Below, piece by piece: positions 9,441 through 18,506 of a DNA stretch of 64,000 bases (position 1 is its first letter; each line of letters starts with the position of its first letter). The stretch lies in assembly GCA_947503145.1 (NCBI GenBank), contig CANNCP010000007.1, positions 1 through 64,000 of the forward strand, read 5' to 3'. The notes under the pieces are model-generated. The model saw nothing but the letters and a program-made list of their open reading frames with translations. It did not search any database and was not told the DNA's origin. This DNA is from an uncultured Roseovarius sp. Lineage in GTDB: Bacteria; Pseudomonadota; Alphaproteobacteria; Rhodobacterales; Rhodobacteraceae. Both the position numbers and the translations under genes were made by a program.

Positions 9441-10007
9441 TCACAGCGCGATCACCTCGCTGCGGGCCAGTGCGGGAAGGGCCGCGAGCATCTCCCGCAC
9501 GGTAAGATCGAGCACCGGATGGCGCCAGTCCGGCGCGATATCCGCCAGCGGCACAAGGACAAAGGCGCGATCCTGCATCCGGGGGTGCGGCAGGATCAGC
9601 CGGTCCGGCGTGGCACGGGTCTGGTCTTTGGGCGGCAACCTCTGCCACCGGGTGAAACCCTGCAAATCCGGCAGCACCCGCCCGCCCGCCGCGATCAGGT
9701 CCAGGTCCAGTGTGCGCCGCCCCCAGCGCTGCACCCGCTCGCGGCCGAATTCCGCCTCGACCCTGTGCAACACCGCCAGCAGGTCCGCAGCGGTGCCATC
9801 GAAATCCAGATGCGCCGCGGCATTGACGTAATCGGGGCCCGCACCGGGCGGAAAGCACGGTGTGTGGTAAAGGCGGCTGACGCTTGCCACATCGCAGCCG
9901 CTTGTGCCCAGCATCGCCAGCGCGGCGCGCAGCGTTCGTTCCGGCGGGCCTGCCGTCGATGGCAAATTCCCGCCCAGCGCGATCAGGAAACCGTCATTTG
10001 ACTTCAC
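9441..10007 (-). CDS. folK: 2-amino-4-hydroxy-6-hydroxymethyldihydropteridine diphosphokinase
   Basis: Transfers pyrophosphate from ATP to 6-hydroxymethyl-dihydropterin in folate synthesis. The 188-residue protein has the family start IALGGNLPS, the box GPDYVNAAAHLD, and the signature RWGRRTLDLDLIAAGG with catalytic Asp pair and Arg. LPHPRMQDRAFVLVPLADI near the C-terminus is typical. It is divergent from the NYN gene and runs into rpoZ after 84 bases. Confidence 0.95.
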   Translation of the reverse strand: MKSNDGFLIALGGNLPSTAGPPERTLRAALAMLGTSGCDVASVSRLYHTPCFPPGAGPDYVNAAAHLDFDGTAADLLAVLHRVEAEFGRERVQRWGRRTLDLDLIAAGGRVLPDLQGFTRWQRLPPKDQTRATPDRLILPHPRMQDRAFVLVPLADIAPDWRHPVLDLTVREMLAALPALARSEVIAL

Positions 10008-10095
10008 GTCACCTCCCCCGTCAGCCCACCGCCGGGGTCTTGCCGCGCTGGGCGATTACGCCTAGTTTCACGCATCTATTCCGCCCTTGCTGTCG

Positions 10096-10131
10096 GTCAC
10101 TCACCCACTCACGCAGATACTCACGCAAACG
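10096..10131 (+). repeat. Short direct repeats upstream of the NYN gene
   Basis: Three near-identical octamers, ACTCACCC, ACTCACGC and (after AGAT) ACTCACGC, occur within the 153-base divergent gap between folK and the NYN gene. They could be protein-binding sites in a shared promoter region. No regulator is identifiable. Confidence 0.35.
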
Positions 10132-10160
10132 GGCGGAAATTCATTCGAGAGGAATTTCAG

Positions 10161-10715
10161 ATGTTTTACAAGGACGAACGGCTTGCGCTGTTCATCGATG
10201 GGTCGAATCTTTATGCGGCCGGCAAGTCGCTGGGATTCGACATCGATTACAAGCTGCTCAGAGCCGAATTCATGCGCCGCGGCAGGCTGCTGCGCGCATT
10301 CTACTATACCGCATTGCTGGAGAACGACGAATATTCGCCGATCCGGCCTCTGGTGGATTGGCTTCATTACAACGGTTTTTCGATGGTGACGAAGTCGGCC
10401 AAGGAATACACTGACAGTCAGGGCCGTCGCAAGGTCAAGGGCAACATGGATATCGAGCTGGCTGTCGACGCCATGGAGCTGGCACCGCACGTGGACCATA
10501 TCGTGATCTTTTCCGGCGATGGCGATTTCCGCCCGCTGGTCAAGTACCTGCAGCGCCAGGGCGTGCGCGTTTCGGTCGTCTCGACGATCCGCAGCCAGCC
10601 GCCGATGATCTCGGACGAGCTGCGCCGCCAGGCCGATAATTTCATCGAACTGGAGGATCTCAAGGATGTGATCGGCCGCCCCCCGCGCGAACCGTCATCA
10701 GATCACGAGGACTGA
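10161..10715 (+). CDS. NYN domain (LabA/DUF88-type) putative RNase
   Basis: NYN domains share the PIN nuclease fold and are thought to cut RNA. The 184-residue protein carries the acidic motifs of the family: ALFIDGSNLYAAG at the start, KGNMDIELAVDAMEL in the middle, and IVIFSGDGDFRPLVKYL followed by GVRVSVVST. The aspartates would bind the metal. It corresponds to the stand-alone LabA-like group, common and highly conserved in alphaproteobacteria but of unknown target. The ATG is preceded by GAGAGGAA. It is monocistronic and divergent from folK. The acidic tail (EPSSDHED) is normal. Confidence 0.9.
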   Translation: MFYKDERLALFIDGSNLYAAGKSLGFDIDYKLLRAEFMRRGRLLRAFYYTALLENDEYSPIRPLVDWLHYNGFSMVTKSAKEYTDSQGRRKVKGNMDIELAVDAMELAPHVDHIVIFSGDGDFRPLVKYLQRQGVRVSVVSTIRSQPPMISDELRRQADNFIELEDLKDVIGRPPREPSSDHED

Positions 10716-11079
10716 CCGCGAATGCCAACCAGCCCGCAACCCCGCCAGCACCAATGCGTTTCACGGTCAATCGGGCTCTCGGATTGAGTTCGAAACGCCC
10801 ACGACATTGACAGGTCATGCCGCAATTCGCCTTGCTTGTGGTTCCGCAAACAAGGTGAGACACTTCATATGATCCACACGGGCGGCCCGCGTATCTCGGG
10901 CCGGTACCGCTTGGCCGACCATATCGGCGTGATCAAGGACGTGACCAGGGCTTTCTCCGGCCACAAGCCGGGCCGATACCGTGCCCGGCACAGCCTCGCA
11001 GCCCGATCTGGAAAATCCCGCCCCGACGGTTTACCTCGTGCACGATAGGCCCTACCTCTGGCCCGACAGGAGACAGACG
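10716..11079. other. Intergenic stretch with one copy of a 62-bp repeat and a hairpin
   Basis: No credible gene was found in these 364 bases. They hold the first copy of the CGACATTGACAGGTCATGC element (10802-10864). A perfect hairpin follows, with arms CGGCCCG (10883-10889) and CGGGCCG (10897-10903) and a seven-base loop but no T-run. The ispH promoter must lie in the remaining part. Confidence 0.6.
10802..10864 (+). repeat. Dispersed 62-bp repeat, copy 1
   Basis: Begins CGACATTGACAGGTCATGC and ends GAGACACTT. It aligns without gaps to 19512-19573 with about ten substitutions in 62 bases. It contains a TTGACA that could be a -35 box, and a partly self-complementary stretch (CCTTGCTTGTGG with CCGCAAACAAGG). 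Function unknown. Confidence 0.7.
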
Positions 11080-12030
11080 ATGACCAAGCCCCCCCTCACC
11101 CTCTATCTCGCCGCGCCGCGCGGCTTTTGCGCGGGCGTGGACCGGGCAATCAAGATCGTCGAGATGGCGCTCGAAAAATGGGGGGCACCGGTCTATGTGC
11201 GCCACGAGATCGTGCACAACAAATACGTGGTGGACGATCTGCGCGCCAAGGGCGCGGTGTTCGTCGAGGAACTGGCCGATTGCCCCACTGACAGGCCAGT
11301 GATCTTTTCCGCGCACGGCGTACCCAAAGCCGTGCCCGCCGAGGCCGCCCGCCGCGAGATGATCTATGTCGATGCCACCTGCCCGTTGGTCAGCAAGGTA
11401 CATGTGGAGGCAGAGCGCCATTTTGACGCCGGATTGCAGATCATCATGATCGGCCATGACGGCCACCCCGAGACCATCGGCACGATGGGCCAGTTACCGC
11501 CCGGCGCGGTATTGCTGGTCGAAACCGCAGAGGATGTGACACGGCTGGAGGTGCGTGACGCAGACGCGCTGGCCTATGTCACGCAGACCACGCTTTCGGT
11601 CGACGACACCGCCGACATCGTCGCCGCACTCAAGGCGCAGTTTCCGGGCATACGCGGCCCGCACAAGGAAGACATATGTTATGCCACCACCAACCGTCAG
11701 GAGGCGGTCAAGGCGATGGCCGCCAAGGTCGACGCAATGCTGGTGGTTGGCGCGCCCAATTCGTCCAATTCGCGGCGTCTGGTCGAGGTCGGCGCACGCG
11801 CCGGGTGCAGCTATGCGCAACTGGTGCAGCGCGCGGACGATATCGACTGGCGCGCGCTGGAGGGGATGCACGGCCTCGGGCTGACCGCCGGGGCGTCGGC
11901 GCCCGAAGTCCTGGTCAACGAGGTGATAGACGCGCTCAGGGCGCGCTATGACGTGACCATCCGGCAGGTCGAGACCGCCGTGGAGAATGTCGAATTCAAG
12001 GTGCCCCGCGCCCTCCGGATGCCCGCATGA
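11080..12030 (+). CDS. ispH: 4-hydroxy-3-methylbut-2-enyl diphosphate reductase
   Basis: Last step of the MEP isoprenoid pathway, giving IPP and DMAPP through an iron-sulfur cluster. The 316-residue protein has the three cluster cysteines in [21 protein letters not shown] and [10 protein letters not shown]. The family boxes [21 protein letters not shown] and [12 protein letters not shown] are also present. The start is ATG 11080 after AGGAGACAGACG. Together with ispE and the polyprenyl synthase near 62 kb it shows that the MEP route is used. Confidence 0.97.
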   Translation: MTKPPLTLYLAAPRGFCAGVDRAIKIVEMALEKWGAPVYVRHEIVHNKYVVDDLRAKGAVFVEELADCPTDRPVIFSAHGVPKAVPAEAARREMIYVDATCPLVSKVHVEAERHFDAGLQIIMIGHDGHPETIGTMGQLPPGAVLLVETAEDVTRLEVRDADALAYVTQTTLSVDDTADIVAALKAQFPGIRGPHKEDICYATTNRQEAVKAMAAKVDAMLVVGAPNSSNSRRLVEVGARAGCSYAQLVQRADDIDWRALEGMHGLGLTAGASAPEVLVNEVIDALRARYDVTIRQVETAVENVEFKVPRALRMPA

Positions 12031-12133
12031 GCCAGCACCTCGTGATCACGGCTGGCACAGGCGTGGCCTGCTCGTCGGCAATACATTTGCTGAACCGCAG
12101 CCTTACCTTGCATCAGCCTATGGAGCGCGCTGC

Positions 12134-12583
12134 ATGAACATCCCACGCTCTGCCCTGCTGCTGAGCCTTGCGGGGCTGATCCCGTTCCTGTGGGGCGCGC
12201 TGACCGTGCTGTTGCCGGATTTGGCCATGTGGACAGCGCAGACCATCGGCGGACGTTTTGCCGGGCCTTATGTGATGCTCTTTTACGGCGCGATCATCCT
12301 CAGCTTCATGTCCGGGGTGCTCTGGGGCTTTGCCGCCCGGCTGGAGGGCGCCCAAGCCGCGACCGGCTACGCGCTGTCGGTGATCCCGGCGCTCTGGGCG
12401 TTTATCATGACGGGGGGCGGCCAGACCAGCACCGGCATCTCATTGATGGCCGGGTTTGCCGGGCTGCTGGGCCTCGACTGGCTGTTCTGGCATCACGGGG
12501 CCGCGCCGGAATGGTGGATGACCCTGCGGGTGCCGCTGACGGCAGTGGTGCTGGCCTGTCTGAGTGTAGGTGTGTTTTCATGA
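12134..12583 (+). CDS. DUF3429 membrane protein
   Basis: A 149-residue protein with about five hydrophobic segments (LLLSLAGLIPFLWGAL, YVMLFYGAIILSFMSGVLWGF, ALSVIPALWAFIM, SLMAGFAGLLGLDWLFW, VPLTAVVLACLSVGVF). FYGAIILSFMSGVLWG is the typical DUF3429 signature. Function is unknown. The start ATG 12134 follows 103 bases after ispH. Its stop overlaps the following methyltransferase start as ATGA. Confidence 0.8.
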   Translation: MNIPRSALLLSLAGLIPFLWGALTVLLPDLAMWTAQTIGGRFAGPYVMLFYGAIILSFMSGVLWGFAARLEGAQAATGYALSVIPALWAFIMTGGGQTSTGISLMAGFAGLLGLDWLFWHHGAAPEWWMTLRVPLTAVVLACLSVGVFS

Positions 12584-13176
12584 GTGTCGATGGCGAAACC
12601 CTGAACGTCTACGGCGCGCAGGCCGAAAAATACGCGACATTTGCCGACGGTATCGCGGATGACCCGCATCTGGCACGGTTCATCACCGATATCGTACCCG
12701 GCGGCCGCGTGCTGGACCTCGGGTGCGGGCCGGGCACGGCAGCGGCGCTGATGGCGCAGGCGGGTCTGGCAGTGGACGCCACCGATGCAGTGCCCGAGAT
12801 GGTCGATATGGCCACTGCCGCGCATCCCGGCGTGACCGCCTGGATCGCGACATTCGACGACATCGCGGGCGTCGATCTCTACGATGGGATATGGGCCAAC
12901 TTCAGCCTGCTGCACGCCCCGCGCCACGAGATGCCCGTGCATCTGGCGGCGCTGCGTTCTGCGCTTAGACCCGGCGGGCGGTTCCATCTCGGCATGAAAA
13001 CCGGCAACGAAGAGCGGCGCGACGCGCTCGGGCGGCTCTACACCTACTACGAAGCAGATGAGCTGTCCGGCCTGTTGAACGCGGCAGGCTTCACCCCGCG
13101 CGGCCAGTGGACCGGTGCGGATGCGGGGCTGGATGGCACCGTGGCCCCCTGGGTAGTGATCGCGGCCGATGGTTGA
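12580..13176 (+). CDS. Class I SAM-dependent methyltransferase
   Basis: A 198-residue protein with the Rossmann SAM motif [17 protein letters not shown], motif [16 protein letters not shown], and a post-motif [14 protein letters not shown]. It belongs to the broad methyltransferase 11/25 type, and the substrate cannot be told from sequence. It is translationally coupled to DUF3429 (ATGA at 12580-12583) and overlaps rnhA by eight bases, so the three form one operon. Confidence 0.85.
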   Translation: MSVDGETLNVYGAQAEKYATFADGIADDPHLARFITDIVPGGRVLDLGCGPGTAAALMAQAGLAVDATDAVPEMVDMATAAHPGVTAWIATFDDIAGVDLYDGIWANFSLLHAPRHEMPVHLAALRSALRPGGRFHLGMKTGNEERRDALGRLYTYYEADELSGLLNAAGFTPRGQWTGADAGLDGTVAPWVVIAADG

Positions 13177-13639
13177 TCTGATCGCCTATACTGACGGCGC
13201 CTGTTCGGGCAATCCCGGCCCGGGGGGCTGGGGGGCGCTGATACGTGCCATGCGCGGCGAAACGGTGATAAAAGAGCGCGAACTGAGCGGCGGCGCGCCC
13301 CAGACCACCAACAACCAGATGGAACTGATGGCCGCGATCCGCGCGTTGGAAGTGTTGGAACGTCCCAGCAAACTGACAATCATAACCGACAGCCAATACG
13401 TCAAGAACGGCGTCACCGGCTGGATTCATGGTTGGAAGCGCAACGGCTGGCGCACGGCAGCGAAAAAGCCGGTAAAGAATGCCGACCTGTGGCAGCGGCT
13501 GGATACGGCCCAGGCACGGCACGACGTAACGTGGGAATGGGTCAAGGGCCATGCGGGCCACCCCGAGAACGAGCGCGCGGACGAATTGGCGCGCGCGGGC
13601 ATGGCACCGTTCAAACCGTCGAGAAAAGCCGCCGATTGA
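13169..13639 (+). CDS. rnhA: Ribonuclease HI
   Basis: Degrades the RNA strand of RNA-DNA hybrids. The 156-residue protein has the catalytic carboxylates in [14 protein letters not shown] (Asp), [13 protein letters not shown] (Glu), [11 protein letters not shown] (Asp) and [12 protein letters not shown] (Asp). The basic handle [16 protein letters not shown] is present, as in E. coli RNase HI. Start ATG 13169 lies inside the methyltransferase gene. Confidence 0.97.
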   Translation: MVDLIAYTDGACSGNPGPGGWGALIRAMRGETVIKERELSGGAPQTTNNQMELMAAIRALEVLERPSKLTIITDSQYVKNGVTGWIHGWKRNGWRTAAKKPVKNADLWQRLDTAQARHDVTWEWVKGHAGHPENERADELARAGMAPFKPSRKAAD

Positions 13640-13690
13640 ACACCCCGGCAGGCGTCTTGGCCAAGACAACACGACAGGGCTGGAAAAGCA

Positions 13691-13945
13691 TCACCGACGC
13701 CCGCGCCCGCGGCCACGCCAGTGGGTCGGCACGATGATCAATGCACCAATCGAGGACAGGATCGCATCCACCCCTGGCGCGCCGATGCGGAGACCGAACA
13801 TGATCCGGACGAAGTAAAACAGGAACGCGCCGCCCACGCAGATGATGATTGATTGCAGGTATCCATTGCGGGTAAAACCGGTCTTTTCCGACACGTAGCC
13901 GACGATCCCCGCGATCACCACCGTACCGATCAAAACTGGAAACAT
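13691..13945 (-). CDS. Small GlsB/YeaQ-like membrane protein
   Basis: An 84-residue protein with three hydrophobic segments (LIGTVVIAGIVGYV, SIIICVGGAFLFYFVRI, AILSSIGALIIVPTHW) and a short Arg/Gly tail. Size and Gly-rich helices resemble GlsB/YeaQ/YmgE transglycosylase-associated proteins, which have no firm function. The start is ATG 13945, 13 bases after the fmt stop, so it is probably read from the def-fmt transcript. Confidence 0.7.
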   Translation of the reverse strand: MFPVLIGTVVIAGIVGYVSEKTGFTRNGYLQSIIICVGGAFLFYFVRIMFGLRIGAPGVDAILSSIGALIIVPTHWRGRGRGRR

Positions 13946-13958
13946 CTCTGACCTCCCG

Positions 13959-14864
13959 CTAGAGCCGTGTGCCGCGCGGCACCGGGTGGCCGCGCAGGAA
14001 CGCCTCGCGATCCTGCGCGCGCCCCCCGGCCCGTTGCAAGCGCAAAAGCTGTACCGCGCCCTGCCCGCAGGCCACGGTGAGCGCATCATCCAGCACCTCG
14101 CCCGGCGCGCCGCAGCCCTGCCCCAGCCGTGAACCCAGCAGCTTGATGCGCACATTGTCCATTTCGCACCATGCGCCGGGAAAGGGTGCCAGCCCCCGGA
14201 TATGCCGGTCCACCTCTGCTGCGCGCCAGGCCCAGTCCACCCGCGTCTCGGCCTTGTCGATCTTCTCGGCATAGGTGACACCGGTCTCTGACTGTGGTTG
14301 CGGCACGAGACTGTCCAATCGCGCCAGCGCCTGCGTGATCAGCGCCGCACCCATCTGCGCCAGACGGTCATGCAACTCGCCGGTGGTTTCCTGCGCCCCG
14401 ATGGCGGTGGCTTCGCGAAGCACGACAGGTCCGGTGTCCAGCCCGGCCTCCATCTGCATGATGCACACACCGGTCTCGGAATCCCCCGCCATGACAGCCC
14501 GGTGGATAGGTGCCGCGCCGCGCCAGCGCGGCAAGAGCGACGCGTGAATGTTCAGACAGCCATGCACAGGCGTGTCCAGCACCGCCTGCGGCAGGATGAG
14601 ACCGTAGGCCACGACCACCGCGACATCCGCGCCGAGGGCGGCAAATTCCGCCTGCACGTCGGCGGGTTTCAGGCTGACGGGGTGGCGCACCTCAAGCCCG
14701 AGTTCGGCCGCACGCGCATGCACGGGGGTCGGCCTGTCCTTCTTGCCGCGCCCGGCGGGGCGTGGCGGCTGGCAATAAACCGCTGCGATCTCGTGGTCCT
14801 CCGCCACCAGCGCATCCAGCACCGGCACCGAGAAATCAGGTGTTCCCATGAAGATGATCCGCAT
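13959..14864 (-). CDS. fmt: Methionyl-tRNA formyltransferase
   Basis: Formylates Met-tRNAi using 10-formyl-THF for translation initiation. The 301-residue protein starts [16 protein letters not shown]. It contains the catalytic region [20 protein letters not shown] (Asn, His and SLLPRWRG), followed by the conserved Asp motif GLDTGPV. The C-terminal tRNA-binding domain ([18 protein letters not shown]) is complete. It lies downstream of two deformylase genes, the standard def-fmt pairing. Confidence 0.97.
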   Translation of the reverse strand: MRIIFMGTPDFSVPVLDALVAEDHEIAAVYCQPPRPAGRGKKDRPTPVHARAAELGLEVRHPVSLKPADVQAEFAALGADVAVVVAYGLILPQAVLDTPVHGCLNIHASLLPRWRGAAPIHRAVMAGDSETGVCIMQMEAGLDTGPVVLREATAIGAQETTGELHDRLAQMGAALITQALARLDSLVPQPQSETGVTYAEKIDKAETRVDWAWRAAEVDRHIRGLAPFPGAWCEMDNVRIKLLGSRLGQGCGAPGEVLDDALTVACGQGAVQLLRLQRAGGRAQDREAFLRGHPVPRGTRL

Positions 14865-14905
14865 CGCGTCCCCCGGTTGTCAGTTATGGCCTGATCGCGG
14901 ATTAT

Positions 14906-14928
14906 GAGTATTTTTGGAAAAATGAAAG
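14906..14928 (+). repeat. GAGTATTT/GAAAAATGAA dispersed repeat, copy 2
   Basis: GAGTATTT, then TTG, then GAAAAATGAAAG, in the 127-base gap between the deformylase paralogue and fmt. It is oriented against the direction of those genes. Confidence 0.7.
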
Positions 14929-14991
14929 AAGTTTACCTGTCATTCATCGTTCCTGGACACTCGAACCCGCAGCCCGCAAGCTGCGACGCGT

Positions 14992-15489
14992 TCAGGCGCG
15001 TTTGCGTGCACGGCGCAGAAGCATGTCGCGCTTTACCTTGCTCAGCCGGTCAAAATACATCCGCCCCGCCAGATGGTCGATCTGGTGTTGTACCGACGTG
15101 GCCCAAAGCCCGACAAAGTCGCGTTCTTCAGTCTCACCTGCCGCATTGAGGAACCGCACGGTGACCGCGCGGGGCCGTTCGATCCGTGCCGATACGCCGG
15201 GCAGGTTCGGGCTGGCCTCTACGTGGCTGCGCAGTTTCATGCTGGCGTGCAACACTTCGGGGTTGGCCATGCGCACGGCCTGACCGCGCGGCTCGGACGC
15301 GTCCACCACCGCCAGCTGCAACATCACGCCGACCTGCGGCGCGGCCAGACCCACGCCCGGCATGGCCTCCATCGTGTCGATCATGTCCGACCATATGCCG
15401 CGCACCTCGTCGTCGATGACGGCCACAGGTGCTGCGGCGGTGCGCAGCCGCTTGTCCGGCCATGGCAGGCAGCGACGCACGGGCATCAC
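14992..15489 (-). CDS. Peptide deformylase paralogue lacking catalytic residues
   Basis: A 165-residue deformylase-fold protein. Motif I is intact (GVGLAAPQVG). Motif II, EGCLS in active enzymes, reads EASPNLPGV here, so the metal-ligand Cys is absent. Motif III, HEIDH, reads HQIDH, so the catalytic Glu is replaced by Gln. The two metal His remain. It is therefore probably not an ordinary deformylase. It may bind nascent chains or ribosomes without catalysis, or act on another substrate. The GTG at 15489 directly follows the stop of the canonical def; an ATG at 15486 is the alternative start. Reading frame, codon style and spacing look normal, so it is not an obvious pseudogene. Confidence 0.85.
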   Translation of the reverse strand: MMPVRRCLPWPDKRLRTAAAPVAVIDDEVRGIWSDMIDTMEAMPGVGLAAPQVGVMLQLAVVDASEPRGQAVRMANPEVLHASMKLRSHVEASPNLPGVSARIERPRAVTVRFLNAAGETEERDFVGLWATSVQHQIDHLAGRMYFDRLSKVKRDMLLRRARKRA

Positions 15490-16008
15490 TCAGCCCCGCG
15501 CCTTGTCGCGTTTCAGCTTCTGCATGCGCCTTGTGATCAGCTGTCGTTTCATCGGCCCCAGGTAATCAATGAAGAGCTTGCCGTCGAGGTGGTCGATCTC
15601 GTGCTGCACGCAGGTCGCCCACAAGCCGTCAAATCCGGCGCTCTGCTCGTGTCCGTCGCGGTCGATCCAGCGCACTTCCACCTCTGCCGGGCGGGTGATT
15701 TCGGCGAATTCATCCGGGATCGACAGGCAGCCTTCCTCATAGACATTTGTTGCGTCCGAGCGGGCCGTGATTTCGGGGTTGAACATGATCGTGGGGCGCG
15801 GTGCCTCGCCCTCTTGCTTGATGCAGTCGAGCACGATCAGCCGCTCGGTCACGCCCACCTGCGGCGCCGCCAGGCCGATACCGGGCGCGTCGTACATCGT
15901 CTCCAGCATGTTGTCCGCAAGGCTGCGCAGCGCATCCGAGAGGTCCGGCACGGGTGAGCAAACCTTTTTCAGGCGTGGATCGGGGTGGATGAGGATCGGC
16001 ATTTTCAT
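15490..16008 (-). CDS. def: Peptide deformylase
   Basis: Removes the formyl group from nascent N-terminal methionine. The 172-residue protein has all three motifs: GIGLAAPQVG, EEGCLSIP (metal Cys) and QHEIDHLDGKLFIDYL (two metal His and the catalytic Glu). The start is ATG 16008 (MKMPILIHPDPRL), which is typical; an upstream in-frame extension lacks family support. It is followed without a gap by the degenerate paralogue and then fmt. Confidence 0.97.
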   Translation of the reverse strand: MKMPILIHPDPRLKKVCSPVPDLSDALRSLADNMLETMYDAPGIGLAAPQVGVTERLIVLDCIKQEGEAPRPTIMFNPEITARSDATNVYEEGCLSIPDEFAEITRPAEVEVRWIDRDGHEQSAGFDGLWATCVQHEIDHLDGKLFIDYLGPMKRQLITRRMQKLKRDKARG

Positions 16009-16110
16009 GGGCGTTGATGTAGGACATGCAGGCTGGCTCTGCAACGCCCTTGCGTCCAGCCGTCAATCGGCTAGCTTGCCCCATGAATGCACCAGAGGAC
16101 GCGAGTAAAA

Positions 16111-17283
16111 ATGGGTTTCGACCAGATCATCGACCGCCGCGGCAGCAACAGTACCAAATGGGATCTGATGGAAGCCGCCACCGGCGTGGACGCCGAGGAT
16201 GCCATCGCCATGTGGGTTGCCGATATGGACTTTGCCGCACCCGATTTTCTGCAGGAGGCGGTGCAGGGGGTGCTGGACAAGGCCAATTACGGCTATTTTA
16301 CCGGCGAGGCCGACATGAAGCAGGCTGTCGCATGGTGGATGCGCGAGCGTCACGGCTGGGCGGCGGATACGGACGCGATGTTCTCGACCTACGGGCTGGG
16401 CAACGGCATCGGCATGTGCCTGCAGACCTATACCGATCCGGGCGACGAGGTCATCATCTTTACCCCCGTCTACCACGAATTTACCAACAAGATTAACAAG
16501 GGCAACCGCGTGGTGAAGGAAAGCCCGCTGGTGATCCGGGACGGCGTCTACCGCATGGACCTCGACGCGCTGGAAGCCTCGCTGAGCGGACGCGAGCGCG
16601 TGGTGCTCTTTTGCTCGCCGCACAATCCGGCGGGCCGGGTCTGGTCACGCGAAGAGTTGCAGGCGCTGGCCGCTTTCTGCACACGTCACGAATTGCTGCT
16701 CATCTCGGACGAAATCCATCACGATCTGATCTACCCCGGACAGAAACACATTCCGATGGCGGTTGCCGCTCCGGACGTGTCGGATCGGCTGATCATGCTG
16801 ACCTCGGCCTCCAAGACGTTCAATATCGCAGGCTCCCGGCTTGGTACCGTCACCATCCCGGACGAGGGGTTGCGCGCCCGGTTCGCCGCGATCTACCGCG
16901 CGCTCGATGTGTCGCCCAACCTGCTGGGCGTGGTCCTGACGCAAGCGGCCTACAGCCCGCGCGGCGCGGAATGGGTCGATGCGCTGATGCGCTACCTCGA
17001 TACCAACAGGCAGGTTTTCCTCGACTCCGTCGCCGATATCCCCGGTCTTTCGGCCATGCCGATGCAATCGACCTATCTGGCGTGGGTCGATTTTGCCAAC
17101 ACCGGCATGTCGATGGACGAGGTCACCGCCCGGGTCAAACAGGGTGCGCGTCTTGCCCCCAGCATGGGGGCCGAATTCGGCACCGGCGGCGCGCAGTGCT
17201 TGCGCTTCAACCTTGCCATGCCACAGGCACGCCTGACTGAGGCCGCGGATCGGCTGCGCACGGCCTTTTCCGATCTGCAGTGA
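16111..17283 (+). CDS. MalY/PatB-type PLP-dependent C-S lyase or aminotransferase
   Basis: A 390-residue fold-type I PLP enzyme. The MalY/PatB features are the early WVADMDF box, NPAGRVWSREEL, SDEIHHDLIYPG (Asp bonding the PLP nitrogen), and the lysine Lys235 in TSASKTFNIAGSRLG. The family usually cleaves cystathionine or related C-S bonds, and some members act as aminotransferases. The start ATG 16111 (MGFDQIIDRRG) gives the standard N-terminus. It stands alone, divergent from def. Confidence 0.88.
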   Translation: MGFDQIIDRRGSNSTKWDLMEAATGVDAEDAIAMWVADMDFAAPDFLQEAVQGVLDKANYGYFTGEADMKQAVAWWMRERHGWAADTDAMFSTYGLGNGIGMCLQTYTDPGDEVIIFTPVYHEFTNKINKGNRVVKESPLVIRDGVYRMDLDALEASLSGRERVVLFCSPHNPAGRVWSREELQALAAFCTRHELLLISDEIHHDLIYPGQKHIPMAVAAPDVSDRLIMLTSASKTFNIAGSRLGTVTIPDEGLRARFAAIYRALDVSPNLLGVVLTQAAYSPRGAEWVDALMRYLDTNRQVFLDSVADIPGLSAMPMQSTYLAWVDFANTGMSMDEVTARVKQGARLAPSMGAEFGTGGAQCLRFNLAMPQARLTEAADRLRTAFSDLQ

Positions 17284-17307
17284 CATGCAGTGTCCCGGCA
17301 GGCCGCG

Positions 17308-17661
17308 TCAGCCGTCCTTTTCGATTAACGCGACCGGGGCATCCGGCGCGCGTACGAAATCGAGCGGCTGCTCGCCCGAGGCGTCAGAGCGCTGCTTGAA
17401 ATCGAACAGGATTTCACCGTCTTCTTCGCCTGAGGCCATGATCAGGCAATGCGCGAGATGGCGCTGCCCGTCATAAAGCTCGACCAGTCCGCGCTGTGGC
17501 GGTGCATCGGCAGCCGCCACCGAAATCCCGCCGGTCCAGGCGCGCAGCACCCGATAGCTCACCCCGTCCGCGACAATCCTCATACGCTGGGATTTCAGCA
17601 GCGCCGCATCACGTGCGGCGTCCAGCCCGGCCTGCACATCGGCCGACAAATGCGTGGTCAT
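17308..17661 (-). CDS. Conserved protein of unknown function
   Basis: A 117-residue soluble protein with no signal peptide. Recognisable phrases are SYRVLRAWTGGISVAA and LVELYDGQRHLAHCLI, which suggest a compact beta-rich fold. I recall similar proteins in roseobacters but no name. It is convergent with the MalY-type gene. The beginning is the ATG at 17661, with GGGAG just upstream. Confidence 0.6.
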   Translation of the reverse strand: MTTHLSADVQAGLDAARDAALLKSQRMRIVADGVSYRVLRAWTGGISVAAADAPPQRGLVELYDGQRHLAHCLIMASGEEDGEILFDFKQRSDASGEQPLDFVRAPDAPVALIEKDG

Positions 17662-18374
17662 GGCGCGCTCCCTTTCTGCGAGTCGCAGTCAGGGTGGCCA
17701 ATTTGCCGTTTCGTTCAAGCCAGGATTTCGCGGAAATCGCGAAAGTCACACTTTTGCAACCACTTTCGAGCACGGCACATGGGCAAAGCGTTTCCACATC
17801 CACCAGGCACCGGCCCATGTGCGCAGCAGCAAGCTGAAAGGCGCTGAACTGCCGGTGATGGACGACCTGCACTCGGCGTCGGTCGCGTCGGAAAGGTCGT
17901 GATGCCGGTCGCCGCCCATGATCACCCCGGCTGATCCGACAATGGCACGCGAAGCAGGCAATTGGCCCGCATAGCCGTCTTCGCAGATTCTCATTATATG
18001 CAGCCACGGCTCAGTCACGCCCAGATCCCGCGACGTAGTGATGAATATTCGGAGCTTCGGGGCTGAGGCCAGTGGCGGGTGCCTCCGGCAGGGATATTTC
18101 GGGCAAGAAGATGAGTCGGGCCCAGGTCTTTTGGGCGCTTTCGGTCCGCGCTGGTGATCGGCAGGCAGACGGCCCGGATGCACGCGATCTTGAACACATT
18201 GCCGCGCACAAGGCGGGTAGCCACTGGCAACGGCAGCGGCAACAGAAACCAAAGCGGTGTCTCGAAACATGGCCCAATCCGGACAGCCCGCACTGCAAAG
18301 GCTTGCGCCTGTGGCGCGAATCCGGTTGGTAGGCGCCAAAGCAATGACACGAATGGCAATCAGGGATCGTGCCG
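17662..18374. other. 713-base stretch without a supportable gene
   Basis: Several overlapping open frames exist on both strands, but none has family-like sequence, a convincing start, or a composition better than its competitors. The best minus-strand frame (about 17746-18000) reads AGVIMGGDRHHDLSDATDAE and is unrecognised. Given the very short DUF1636-like ORF and lone cobD that follow, this may be decayed remains of a larger gene block; that is inference only. Confidence 0.5.
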
Positions 18375-18506
18375 ATGACCAACTGGATCACGATCTGCGA
18401 CACCTGCAAGCGCCCCGTTCAGGGCGAAAAGGCCCGCCAGCGCCCGAACGGCGAGGGGTTGGCGGAATGCCGCACGGCTGACCGATCGATTGAGGCCGGG
18501 CAATGA
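18375..18506 (+). pseudogene. Short DUF1636-like ORF, probably truncated
   Basis: A 43-codon frame starting MTNWITICDTCKR, which resembles the N-terminus of DUF1636 proteins (about 120 residues, cysteine-rich, often found with cobalamin genes). Here the frame stops after [13 protein letters not shown], long before the second cysteine cluster expected for the family. Its TGA overlaps the cobD ATG as ATGA, so translation would still couple to cobD. It is either a remnant kept as a leader ORF or a true microprotein. The family match rests on a dozen residues. Confidence 0.45.

Noticed and set aside
10836..11048. A 70-codon plus-strand frame upstream of ispH
   Set aside because: It overlaps the dispersed repeat, lacks a ribosome site and shows no family resemblance.
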